DNA from: Calliopsis andreniformis
Taxonomy: Eukaryota > Arthropoda > Insecta > Hymenoptera > Andrenidae
Direction: 5' to 3'
DNA length: 64,000 nt
NCBI RefSeq assembly: GCF_051401765.1
Contig: NW_027480596.1
Span: 124,001-188,000 of the forward strand
Of this stretch, positions 1-11,815 are shown piece after piece. The first letter of the stretch is position 1. Each line of letters starts with the position of its first letter. The notes below the pieces were generated by a model. The model was not told the origin of the DNA. It was given only the letters and a program-made list of their open reading frames with translations, and did no database searches. The translations under genes were made by a program, and so were the position numbers.

Positions 1-2690
1 CTCATTCTTCATTCCCCAAACCTCAATCCTCATTCCTCTAACCTCAACCCTCAACCCTCGGTCCTCATACTCAATTCTCAATTCTCAGTCCTCAATCCTC
101 AATCCTCAATCTTCAATCCTCAATGCTCAATCCTCAATCCTCAGTCCTCAGTCCTCAATCCTCAATCCTCAATCCTCCAGCCTCAATCCTCAACCGTCAG
201 TCCTCATCCTCCATCCTCATTCCTAAATCCTCAATCCTCAATCTCCAATCCCCAATACTCAATCTTCAATCCTCTATCCACAATCCTCAATCCACAATCC
301 TCAATCCTCAGGCATCAATACTCAATCTTCAATACTCAATCCTCAATCCTCAATCCTCAATCCTCAATCCTCAATCCTCAACCCTCAATCCTCATTCCTC
401 AAACCTCAATCCTCAACCCTCAGTCCTCATCCTCAATTCTCAATTCTCAATCCTCAATCCTCAATCCTCAATCTTCAATCCTCAATAATCAATCTCCAAT
501 CCTAGATCCTCAATCCCCAATCTTCAATCCTTAATCCTCAATCCTCAGTCATAAATCCTCAATCTTCAATACTCAATCGTCAATCCTCAGTCCTCAATCC
601 TCAATCCTCAATCCACAATCCTCAATATTCAATCCTCAATACTCAACCTTCAATCCTCAATCCTCAATCGACAATCTTCAATCCTCAATACTCAGTCTTC
701 AATCCTCAATCCTCAATCCCCAATCCTCAATCCTCATTCCTCATTCCCCAAACCTCAATCCTCATTCCTCAAACCTCAATCCTCAACCCACAGTCCTCAT
801 ACTCAATTCTCAATTCTCAATCCTCAATCCTCAATCCTCAGTCCTCAATCCTCAATCCACAATCCTCAATCCTCAATCCTCAATCCTCAATCCTCAATCC
901 TCAATACTCAATCTGCAATCCTCAATCCTCAATCCTCAATCCTCAATCCTCATTCTTCAATCCTCAATACCCAATCCTCAATCTTCAATCCTCAATCCTC
1001 AATCCTCAATCCTCAATCCTCAATTTCCAATCCTCAATAATCAATCTCCAATCCTAGATCCTCAATCCCCAATCTCCAATACTTAATCCTCAATCCTCAA
1101 TCCTCAACCCTCAATCCTCATTCCTCAAACCTCAATCCTCAAACCTCAGTCCTCATACACAATTCTCAATTCTCAGTCCTCAATCCTCGATCCTCAATCC
1201 ACAATCCTCAATCCACAATCCTCAATCCTCAGGCATCAATACTCAATCTTCAATACTCAATCCTCAATCCTTAATCCTCAATTCTCATTCCTCAACCCTC
1301 AATCCTCATTCCTCAAACCTCAATCCCCAACCCTCAGTCCTCATGCTCAATTCTCAATTCTCAATCCTCAATCCTCAATCCTCAATCTTCAATCCTCAAT
1401 AATCAATCTCCAATCCTAGATCCTCAATCCCCAATCTTCAATCCTTAATCCTCAATCCTCAGTCATAAATCCTCAATCTTCAATACTCAATCGTCAATCC
1501 TCAGTCCTCAATCCTCAATCGTCAATCCACAATCCTCAATATTCAATCCTCAATACTCAACCTTCAATCCTCAATCCTCAATCCTCAATCCTCAATCCTC
1601 ATTCTTCAATCCTGAATACCCAATCCTCAATCTTTAACACTCAATCCTCAATCCTCAATTCTCAATCCTCAATCCTCAGTCCTCAGTCCTCAAACCTCAA
1701 TCCTCAACCCTCAGCCATCATCCTCAATCCTCAATCCTCGTTCCTCAATCCTCAATACTCAATCCTCAATCCTCAATAGTCAATCTCCAATCCTAGATCC
1801 TCAATCCCCAATACTCAATCCTCAATCATCAATCTTCAATCCTCAATCTTCAATCCTCAATCCTCAGTCCTCAATCCTCAATCCTCAATCCTCGATCATC
1901 AATCCTCAATATTCAACACTCAATACTCAATCCTCAATCCTCAATCCTCAAACCTCAATCTTCAATCCTCAATACTCAATCTTCGATTATCAATTCTCAA
2001 ACCTCAATCCTCAATCCCCAATCCTCAATCTTCATTCCTCAATCCTCAATCCTCAATCCTCAATCCTCAATCATCAAACCTCAAACCTCAATCCTCAACC
2101 CTCAGCCCTCATCCTCAATCCTCAATCCTGAATCCTCAACCCTCAATAGTCAACCATCAATCCTCAATTCTCAATACTCAATAGAATATCCTGAATTCTC
2201 AGTATTCGATACTCTAACCTCAATCCTCAACCCTCAGCCCTCATCCTCCACCCTCAATCCTCAATCCTCAAACCTCAATCTTCAATCCTCAATACTCAAT
2301 CTTCGATTCTCAAACCTCAATCTTCAATCCTCAATCCCCAGTCCGCAATCTTCAATCGTCAATCCTGAATCCTCAATCCTCAATCCTCAATCTGCAATCA
2401 TCAATCCTCAATCTTCAACACTCAATCCTCAACCGTCAATCCTCAATCTTCAATCCTCAATCCTCAATCCTCAATTCTCAATCCTCAATCTTCAATCCTC
2501 AATACTCAGTCTTCAACCCTCAATCCTCAATCCTCAACCCTCAATCCTCAATCCTCAATCATCAACCCTCAATCTTCAATACTCAATCCTCAATCCTCAA
2601 TTCTCAATCCTCAATCCTCAATACACAGTCTTCAATCCTCAATCCTCAATCCTCAATCCTCAATCCTCAATCCTCAGTCATCAATCTCCA
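1..2690. repeat. 2.69-kb dispersed duplication, copy 1
   Basis: Matches 11,816-14,505 at a constant offset of 11,815 with no net length change at the points compared (58, 123, 1381, 2401). I noticed only isolated base differences, such as CTTCATTCC near 2,033 against CTTCAATCC in the other copy. The segment spans a change from A-type to B-type sequence, so it is a copied mosaic. The match ends at about 2,690, where B-type CAGTCATCAAT runs directly into A-type CTCCAATCCTAGACC. Confidence 0.9.
2155..2245. repeat. Type-1 landmark (reference copy of the family)
   Basis: A non-consensus island reading TAGAATATCCTGAATTC, then AGTATTCGATACTCTAACC, then CCCTCAGCCCTCATCCTCC. TAGAAT starts at 2182 here, and at 13997, 17421, 26072, 27214, 28942, 34313, 37761, 40056 and 42461 in the other copies. 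The copies at 26072 and 27214 share GATGCTCTAACC, marking them as sister copies. The copy at 37761 reads ATTCTATACTC. Upstream it shares TCAACCATCAATCCTCAATT with the type-2 landmark. Confidence 0.85.
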
Positions 2691-2904
2691 ATCCTAGACC
2701 ATCAATCCCCAATCTTCAATCCTTAATCCTCAATCTTTAATCCTTAATTCTCAATCGTCAATCTTCAATCCTCAATACTCAGTCTTCAATCCTCAATCCT
2801 CAATCCTCAATCCTCAATCCTCATTCCTCAATCCTCAATACCCAATCCTCAATCTTCAATCCTTAATACTCAATCTTCAATCCTCAATCCCCAGTCATCA
2901 ATCT

Positions 2905-4100
2905 TCAATCCTCAATGCTCAATCCTCAATCCTCAATCCTCAGTCCTCAATCCACAATCCTCAATCCTCAAACCTCAATCCTCAACCGTCAGTCCTCGTC
3001 CTCAATCCTCAAACCTCAATCCTCAATCCTCAATATTCAATCATCAATACTCAGTCTTCAATCCTCATTGCTCTATCCTCAATCCTCAATACTCAATCCT
3101 CAAAATTCAAGACACAACCCTCAGCCATCAATCCTCAGTACTCAACCATCAATCCTCAATTCTCAATACTCAATAGAATATTCTGAATACTCATGGTTCA
3201 ATACTCAATCCACAATATTCAATAATCAAATCTCAATCCTCAATCTTCAATCCTCAATACTCAATTTCAATCCTCAATCCTCAATTCTCAATCCCCAATA
3301 CTCAATCCTCAATCGTCAATCCTCAATCCCCAATCCTCAATCTTCAATCCTCAATCCTCAATCCTCAATCCTCAATCCTCAATGTTCAATCCACAATACC
3401 CAATCCTCAATCTTCAATTCTCAATTCTCAATCCTCAATCCTCAATCCTCAATCTTCAATCCTCAATAATCAATCTCCAATCCTCAATCCTCAATCCTCG
3501 ATCCTCAGTCCTCAGGCATCAATACTCAATCTTCAATACTCAATCCTCAATCCTCAATCCTCAATCCTCAATCCTCAAACCTCAATCCTCAATCCTCAGT
3601 CCTCATCCTCAATTCTCAATTCTCAATCCTCAATCCTCAATCCTCAATCTTCAATCCTCAATAATCAATCTCCAATCCTAGAGCCTCAATCCCCAATCTT
3701 CAATCCTTAATACTCAATCTTCAATCCTCAATCCCCAGTCATCAATCTTCAATCCTCAATGCTCAATCCTCAATCCTCAATCCTCAGTCCTCAAACCACA
3801 ATCCTCAATCCTCAAACCTCAATCTTCAGCCGTCAGTCCTCGTCCTCAATCCTCAAACCTCAACCCTCAATCCTCAATATTCAATCATCAATACTCAATC
3901 TTCAATCGTCAATGCTCTATCCTCAATCCTCAATCCTCAATCCTCAATATTCAAGACACAACCTTCAGCCATCAATCCTCAATACTCAACCATCAATCCT
4001 CAATTCTCAATACTCAATACAATATTCTGAATACTCATGGTTCAATACTCAATCCACAATATTCAATAATCAAGTCTCAATCCTCAATCTCCAATCCTCA
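2905..4100. repeat. Type-2 a/b landmark dimer, first copy
   Basis: Contains an a-form landmark (TAGAATATTC, CATGG at 3192) followed by a b-form (TACAATATTC, CATGG at 4036), 844 bp apart. The same a-b order recurs at 6946/7628 and 10020/10702 (682 bp apart) and at 53944/54619 (675 bp apart). The a-form is followed by AATAATCAAAT and the b-form by AATAATCAAGTC, so the forms are consistently distinct. Confidence 0.8.
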
Positions 4101-4630
4101 ATACTCAATTTCAGTCCTCAATCCTCAATTCTCAATCCCCAATACTCAATCCTCAATTCCCAATCCTCAATCTTCAATCCTCAACCTCAATCCTCAATCC
4201 TCAATCCTCAATCCTCAATATTCAATCCTCAATACTCAATCTTCAATCCTCAACCATCAATCCTCAATTCTCAATCCTCAATCCTCACCCCTCAGACCTC
4301 AAACATGAATATTCTACCATCAGTTCTCGTCCTCAATCCACAACCCTCAATCCTCAATCCTCAATCTTCAATCATCAATATTCAATCTTCAATCCTCAAT
4401 CCTCAATCCTCAATCCTCAATCCTCAATCCTCAATCTTCAATCCTCAATCCACAATCCTTAATCCTCAATCCTCTATCCTCAGTTCTCAATCCTGAATCC
4501 TCAATCCTCAATTTCCAATCGTCAATAATCAATCTCCAATCCTAGATCCTCAATCCCCAATCTCCAATACTTAATCCTCAATCCTCAATCCTCATCCCTC
4601 AATCCTCATTCCTCAAACCTCAATCCCCAA
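3382..4630. repeat. 1.25-kb segment shared with 45.4-46.6 kb, copy 1
   Basis: Aligns with 45,383-46,617. The offset is 42,001 at the start and 41,987 after about 3,460, so copy 2 lacks two heptamers. Both carry the b-form type-2 landmark and the word CTCACCCCTCAGACC. Copy 1 reads ATGAATATTCTACC near 4,305 where copy 2 reads ATGAATATACAACC. Confidence 0.8.
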
Positions 4631-5089
4631 CCCTCAGTCCTCATCCTCAATTCTCAATTCTCAATCCTCAATCCTCAATCCTCAATCCTCAATCTTCAAT
4701 CCTCAATAATCAATCTCCAATCCTAGATCCTCAATCCCCAATCTTCAATCCTTAATCCTCAATCCTCAGTCATAAATCCTCAATCTTCAATACTCAATCG
4801 TCAATCCTCAGTCCTGAAATCCTCAATCGTCAATCCACAATCCTCAATATTCAATCCTCAATACTCAACCTTCAATCCTCAGTCCTCAATCGTCAATCTT
4901 CAATCCTCAATACTCAGTCTTCAATCCTCAATCCTCAATCCTCAATCCTCAATCCTCATTCCTCATTCCCCAAACCTCAATCCTCATTCCTCAAACCTCA
5001 ATCCTCAACCCACAGTCCTCATACTCAATTCTCAATTCTCAATCCTCAATCCTCAATCCTCAGTCCTCAATCCTCAATCCACAATCCTC

Positions 5090-8000
5090 AATCCTCAATC
5101 CTCAATCCTCAATACTCAATCTGCAATCCTCAATCCTCAATCCTCAATCCTCAATCCTCAATCCTCAATCCTCATTCTTCAATCCTCAATACCCAATCCT
5201 CAATCTTCAATCCTCAATCCTCAATCCTCAATTCTCAATCCTCAATCCTCAATCCTCAGACCTCAACCATCAATATTCAACCCTCAGTCCTCGTCCTCTA
5301 TCCACAAACATCAATCCTCAATCCTCAATCTTCAATCATCAATATTCAATCTTCAATCCCCAATCCCCCAATCCTCAATCCTCAATCCTCAATCCTCAAT
5401 CCTCAATCCTCAATCCTCAATCTTCAATCCTCAATACTCATTCTTCAATCCCCAATCCTCGATTCTCAATCCTCAAGCCTCAATGTTCAATCCTCAATAC
5501 TCAATCTTCAATCCTCAATCCTCAATCCTCAATCCTCAATCCTCATTCTTCAATCCTCAATACCCAATCCTCAATCTTCAATTCTCAATCCTCAACTCTC
5601 AATCCTCAATCCTCAGTCCTCAGACCTCACACATCAATACTCAACCCTCAGTCCTCGTCCTCAATCCACAACCCTCAATCCTCAATCCTCAATCATCAAT
5701 CATCTATATTCAATCTTCAGTCCTCAATCCTCAATCCTCAATCCTCAATCCTCAATCCTCAATGTTCAATCCGAAATACCCAACCCTCAATCTTCAATCC
5801 TCAATCCTCAATCCCCAATCCTCAACCCTCAATACTCAATCCTCAATTCTCAGTCCTCAATCTTCAACCCTTAATCCTCAATCCTCAGTCATAAATCCTC
5901 AATCTTCAATACTCAATCGTCAATCCTCATTCCTCAATCCTCAATCCTCAATCCACAATCCTCAATATTCAATCCTCAATACTCAACCTTCAATCCTCAA
6001 TCCTCTGTCCTCAGTCCTCAATCCTCAATCCTCAGTCATAAATCCTCAATCTTCAATACTCAATTGTCAATCCTCAGTCCTCAATCCTCAATCCTCAATT
6101 CTCTTTCCTCAAACCTCAATCCTCAAACCTCAGTCCACATCCTCAATTCTCAATTCTCAATCCTCAATACTCAATCCTCAATCTTCAATGCCCAATAATC
6201 AATCTCCAATCCTAGATCCTCAATCCACAATCCTCAATCCTTAATCTTCAATCTTCAATCCTCAATCGCCAGTCCTCAGTCGTCAATCCTCTATGCTCAA
6301 TCCTCAATCCTCAGCCTCAGTACTCAATCCTCAATCCTCAATCCTCAAACCTCAATCCTCAACCGTCAGCCCTCGTCCTCAATCCTCAACCCTCAATCCT
6401 CAATCCTCAATTCTCAATCTTCAATCCTCAATAATCAATCTCCAATCCTAGACCATCAATCCCCAATCTTCAATCCTTAATCCTCAATCTTTAATCCTTA
6501 ATTCTCAATCGTCAATCTTCAATCCTCAATACTCAGTCTTCAATCCTCAATCCTCAATCCTCAATCCTCAATCCTCATTCCTCAATCCTCAATACCCAAT
6601 CCTCAATCTTCAATCCTTAATACTCAATCTTCAATCCTCAATCCCCAGTCATCAACCTTCAATCCTCAATGCTCAATCCTCAATCCTCAATCCTCAGTCC
6701 TCAATCCACAATCCTCAATCCTCAAACCTCAATCCTCAACCGTCAGTCCTCGTCCTCAATCCTCAAACCTCAATCCTCAATCCTCAATATTCAATCATCA
6801 ATACTCAGTCTTCAATCCTCATTGCTCTATCCTCAATGCTCAATCCTCAATCCTCAAAATTCAAGACACAACCCTCAGCCATCAATCCTCAATACTCAAC
6901 CATCAATCCTCAATTCTCAATACTCAATAGAATATTCTGAATACTCATGGTTCAATACTCAATCCACAATATTCAATAATCAAATATCAATCCTCAATCT
7001 TCAATCCTCAATACTCAATTTCAATCCTCAATCCTCAATTCTCAATCCCCAATACTCAATCCTCAATCGTCAATCCTCAATCCCCAATCCTCAATCTTCA
7101 ATCCTCAACCTCAATCTTCAATACTCAATCCTCAATCCTCAATCCTCAATCCTCAATCCTCAATCCTCAAACCTCAATCCTCAACCCTCAGTCCTCATCC
7201 TCAATTCTCAATTCTCAGTCCTCAATCCTCAATCCTCAATCTTCAATCCTCAATAATCAATCTCCAATCCTAGATCCTCAATCCCCAATCTTCAATCCTT
7301 AATACTCAATCTTCAATCCTCAATCCCCAGTCATCAATCTTCAATCCTCAATGCTCAATCGTCAATCCTCAATCCTCAGTCCTCAAACCACAATCCTCAA
7401 TCCTCAAACCTCAATCTTCAGCCGTCAGTCCTCGTCCTCAATCCTCAAACCTCAACCCTCAATCCTCAATATTCAATCATCAATACTCAATCTTCAATCC
7501 TCAATGCTCTATCCTCAATCCTCAATCCTCAATCCTCAATATTCAAGACACAACCCTCAGCCATCAATCCTCAATACTCAACCATCAATCCTCAATTCTC
7601 AATACTCAATACAATATTCTGAATACTCATGGTTCAATACTCAATCCACAATATTCAATAATCAAGTCTCAATCCTCAATCTTCAATCCTCAATACTCAA
7701 TTTCAATCCTCAATCCTCAATTCTCAATCCCCAATACTCAATCCTCAATCGTCAATCCTCAATCCCCAATCCTCAATCTTCAATCCTCAGCCTCAATCCT
7801 CAATCCTCAATCCTCAATCCTCAATCTTCAATCCTCAATACTCAATCTTCAATCCTCAATCCTCAATCCTCAATTCTCAATCCTCAATCCTCAATCCTCA
7901 ATCCTCAATCCTCAATCCTCAATACTCAAACTGCAATCCTCAATCCTCAATCCTCAATCCTCAATCCTCATTCTTCAATCCTCAATACCCAATCCTCAAT

Positions 8001-8400
8001 CTTCAATCCTCAATCCTCAATCCTCAATTCTCAATCCTCAATCCTCAATCCTCAGACCTCAAACATCAATATTCAACCCTCAGTCCTCGTCCTCTATCCA
8101 CAACCTTCAATCCTCAATCCTCTATCTTCAATCATCAATATTCAATCTTCAATCCTCAATCCTCAATCCTCAATCCTCAATCCTCAATCCTCAATCCTCA
8201 TTCCTCAATCCTCAATACTCAATCCTCAATTCTCAGTCCTCAAACCTCAGTCCTGAATCCACAATCCTCAATCTTCAATCCTCAATCATCAGTCCTCAAT
8301 TCTCAATCCTCAATCCTCAGTCCTCATTCCTCAAACCTCAATCCTCAACCCTCAGTCCTCATCCTCAATTCTCAATTCTCAATCCTCAATCCTCAATCCT
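5090..8400. repeat. 3.3-kb tandem duplication, copy 1 (full length)
   Basis: Followed directly by its copy at 8,413-11,474. The offset is 3,326 in the left part (CTGCAATCC at 5,121 and 8,447; the word CCTCAATGTTC near 5,480 and 8,806) and 3,074 in the right part (landmarks at 6946/10020 and 7628/10702). The 252-bp difference is a block at about 5,863-6,114 present only here. Sequence like that block also occurs near 51.73-52.0 and 52.86-53.13 kb. Confidence 0.9.
7560..7700. repeat. Type-2 landmark, b-form (reference copy of the family)
   Basis: A non-consensus island of about 140 bp. It begins after CAAGACACAACCCTCAGCC, passes through TACAATATTCTGAATACTC and CATGGTTC (CATGG at 7628), and ends with CCACAATATTCAATAATC. 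The whole set of CATGG positions is 3192, 4036, 6946, 7628, 10020, 10702, 16973, 19762, 46023, 49301, 51151, 53944, 54619 and 55421, plus an intermediate form at 58194. The copy at 49301 has TATAAT in place of TAGAAT or TACAAT. Chance ATG and stop codons in these islands do not indicate coding. Confidence 0.85.
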
Positions 8401-8412
8401 CAATTCTCAATC

Positions 8413-11400
8413 CTCAATCCTCAATCCTCAATCCTCAATACTCAATCTGCAATCCTCAATCCTCAATCCTCAATCCTCAATCCTCAATCCTCAATCCTCA
8501 TTCTTCAATCCTCAATACCCAATCCTCAATCTTCAATCCTCAATCCTCAATCCTCAATTCTCAATCCTCAATCCTCAATCCTCAGACCTCAACCATCAAT
8601 ATTCAACCCTCAGTCCTCGTCCTCTATCCACAAACATCAATCCTCAATCCTCAATCTTCAATCATCAATATTCAATCTTCAATCCCCAATCCCCCAATCC
8701 TCAATCCTCAATCCTCAATCCTCAATCCTCAATCCTCAATCCTCAATCTTCAATCCTCAATACTCATTCTGCAATCCCCAATCCTCGATTCTCAATCCTC
8801 AAGCCTCAATGTTCAATCCTCAATACTCAATCTTCAATCCTCAATCCTCAATCCTCAATCCTCAATCCTCATTCTTCAATCCTCAATACCCAATCCTCAA
8901 TCTTCAATTCTCAATCCTCAACTCTCAATCCTCAATCCTCAGTCCTCAGACCTCACACATCAATACTCAACCCTCAGTCCTCGTCCTCAATCCACAACCC
9001 TCAATCCTCAATCCTCAATCATCAATCATCTATATTCAATCTTCAGTCCTCAATCCTCAATCCTCAATCCTCAATCCTCAATCCTCAATGTTCAATCCGA
9101 AATACCCAACCCTCAATCTTCAATCCTCAATCCTCAATCCCCAATCCTCAACCCTCAATACTCAATCCTCAATTCTCAGTCCTCAAACCTCAATCCTCAA
9201 ACCTCAGTCCACATCCTCAATTCTCAATTCTCAATCCTCAATACTCAATCCTCAATCTTCAATGCCCAATAATCAATCTCCAATCCTAGATCCTCAATCC
9301 ACAATCCTCAATCCTTAATCCTCAATCTTCAATCCTCAATCGCCAGTCCTCAGTCGTCAATCCTCTATGCTCAATCCTCAATCCTCAGCCTCAGTACTCA
9401 ATCCTCAATCCTCAATCCTCAAACCTCAATCCTCAACCGTCAGCCCTCGTCCTCAATCCTCAACCCTCAATCCTCAATCCTCAATTCTCAATCTTCAATC
9501 CTCAATAATCAATCTCCAATCCTAGACCATCAATCCCCAATCTTCAATCCTTAATCCTCAATCTTTAATCCTTAATTCTCAATCGTCAATCTTCAATCCT
9601 CAATACTCAGTCTTCAATCCTCAATCCTCAATCCTCAATCCTCAATCCTCATTCCTCAATCCTCAATACCCAATCCTCAATCTTCAATCCTTAATACTCA
9701 ATCTTCAATCCTCAATCCCCAGTCATCAATCTTCAATCCTCAATGCTCAATCCTCAATCCTCAATCCTCAGTCCTCAATCCACAATCCTCAATCCTCAAA
9801 CCTCAATCCTCAACCGTCAGTCCTCGTCCTCAATCCTCAAACCTCAATCCTCAATCCTCAATATTCAATCATCAATACTCAGTCTTCAATCCTCATTGCT
9901 CTATCCTCAATCCTCAATCCTCAATCCTCAAAATTCAAGACACAACCCTCAGCCATCAATCCTCAATACTCAACCATCAATCCTCAATTCTCAATACTCA
10001 ATAGAATATTCTGAATACTCATGGTTCAATACTCAATCCACAATATTCAATAATCAAATATCAATCCTCAATCTTCAATCCTCAATACTCAATTTCAATC
10101 CTCAATCCTCAATTCTCAATCCCCAATACTCAATCCTCAATCGTCAATCCTCAATCCCCAATCCTCAATCTTCAATCCTCAACCTCAATCTTCAATACTC
10201 AATCCTCAATCCTCAATCCTCAATCCTCAATCCTCAATCCTCAAACCTCAATCCTCAACCCTCAGTCCTCATCCTCAATTCTCAATTCTCAGTCCTCAAT
10301 CCTCAATCCTCAATCTTCAATCCTCAATAATCAATCTCCAATCCTAGATCCTCAATCCCCAATCTTCAATCCTTAATACTCAATCTTCAATCCTCAATCC
10401 CCAGTCATCAATCTTCAATCCTCAATGCTCAATCGTCAATCCTCAATCCTCAGTCCTCAAACCACAATCCTCAATCCTCAAACCTCAATCTTCAGCCGTC
10501 AGTCCTCGTCCTCAATCCTCAAACCTCAACCCTCAATCCTCAATATTCAATCATCAATACTCAATCTTCAATCCTCAATGCTCTATCCTCAATCCTCAAT
10601 CCTCAATCCTCAATATTCAAGACACAACCCTCAGCCATCAATCCTCAATACTCAACCATCAATCCTCAATTCTCAATACTCAATACAATATTCTGAATAC
10701 TCATGGTTCAATACTCAATCCACAATATTCAATAATCAAGTCTCAATCCTCAATCTTCAATCCTCAATACTCAATTTCAATCCTCAATCCTCAATTCTCA
10801 ATCCCCAATACTCAATCCTCAATCGTCAATCCTCAATCCCCAATCCTCAATCTTCAATCCTCAGCCTCAATCCTCAATCCTCAATCCTCAATCCTCAATC
10901 TTCAATCCTCAATACTCAATCTTCAATCCTCAATCCTCAATCCTCAATTCTCAATCCTCAATCCTCAATCCTCAATCCTCAATCCTCAATCCTCAATACT
11001 CAAACTGCAATCCTCAATCCTCAATCCTCAATCCTCAATCCTCATTCTTCAATCCTCAATACCCAATCCTCAATCTTCAATCCTCAATCCTCAATCCTCA
11101 ATTCTCAATCCTCAATCCTCAATCCTCAGACCTCAAACATCAATATTCAACCCTCAGTCCTCGTCCTCTATCCACAACCTTCAATCCTCAATCCTCTATC
11201 TTCAATCATCAATATTCAATCTTCAATCCTCAATCCTCAATCCTCAATCCTCAATCCTCAATCCTCAATCCTCATTCCTCAATCCTCAATACTCAATCCT
11301 CAATTCTCAGTCCTCAAACCTCAGTCCTGAATCCACAATCCTCAATCTTCAATCCTCAATCATCAGTCCTCAATTCTCAATCCTCAATCCTCAGTCCTCA

Positions 11401-11474
11401 TTCCTCAAACCTCAATCCTCAACCCTCAGTCCTCATCCTCAATCCTCAATTCTCAATCCTCAATCCTCAATACT
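8413..11474. repeat. 3.3-kb tandem duplication, copy 2 (252 bp shorter)
   Basis: Partner of 5,090-8,400. It lacks 252 bp, exactly 36 heptamers, near 9,189. Apart from that block the copies look almost identical, including rare words such as CAATCCCCCAATCC and the two type-2 landmarks. One visible difference is CATTCTGCAATCC near 8,765 against CATTCTTCAATCC near 5,439. Confidence 0.9.
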
Positions 11475-11815
11475 CAATCTTCAATCCTCAATAATCAATC
11501 TCCAATCCTAGATCCTCAATCCCCAATCTTCAATCCTTAATACTCAATCTTCAATCCTCAATCCCCAGTCATCAATCTTCAATCCTCAATCCTCAATCCT
11601 CAATCCTCAATCCTCAATCTTCAATCCTCAATCCTCAATCCTCAATCCTCAATCCTCAATCCTCAATCCTCAATTTCCAATCCTCAATAATCAATCTCCA
11701 ATCCTAGATCCTCAATCCCCAATCTTCAATCCTTAATCCTCAATCCTCAATCGTCAATCTTCAATCCTCAATACTCAGTCTTCAATCCTCAATCCTCAAT
11801 CCTCAATTCTCAATC

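Noticed and set aside
7609..7650. TACAATATTC and TATAAT (about 49,284) as promoter boxes
   Set aside because: They are recurrent variants inside a landmark found 14 times, have no paired element at a fixed distance and no gene downstream.
7560..7700. Landmark islands as inserted mobile elements or protein-binding boxes
   Set aside because: They keep the heptamer rhythm, lack inverted repeats and target-site duplications, and always move with their flanks. They are mutated satellite. A binding role cannot be excluded but nothing in the sequence shows one.
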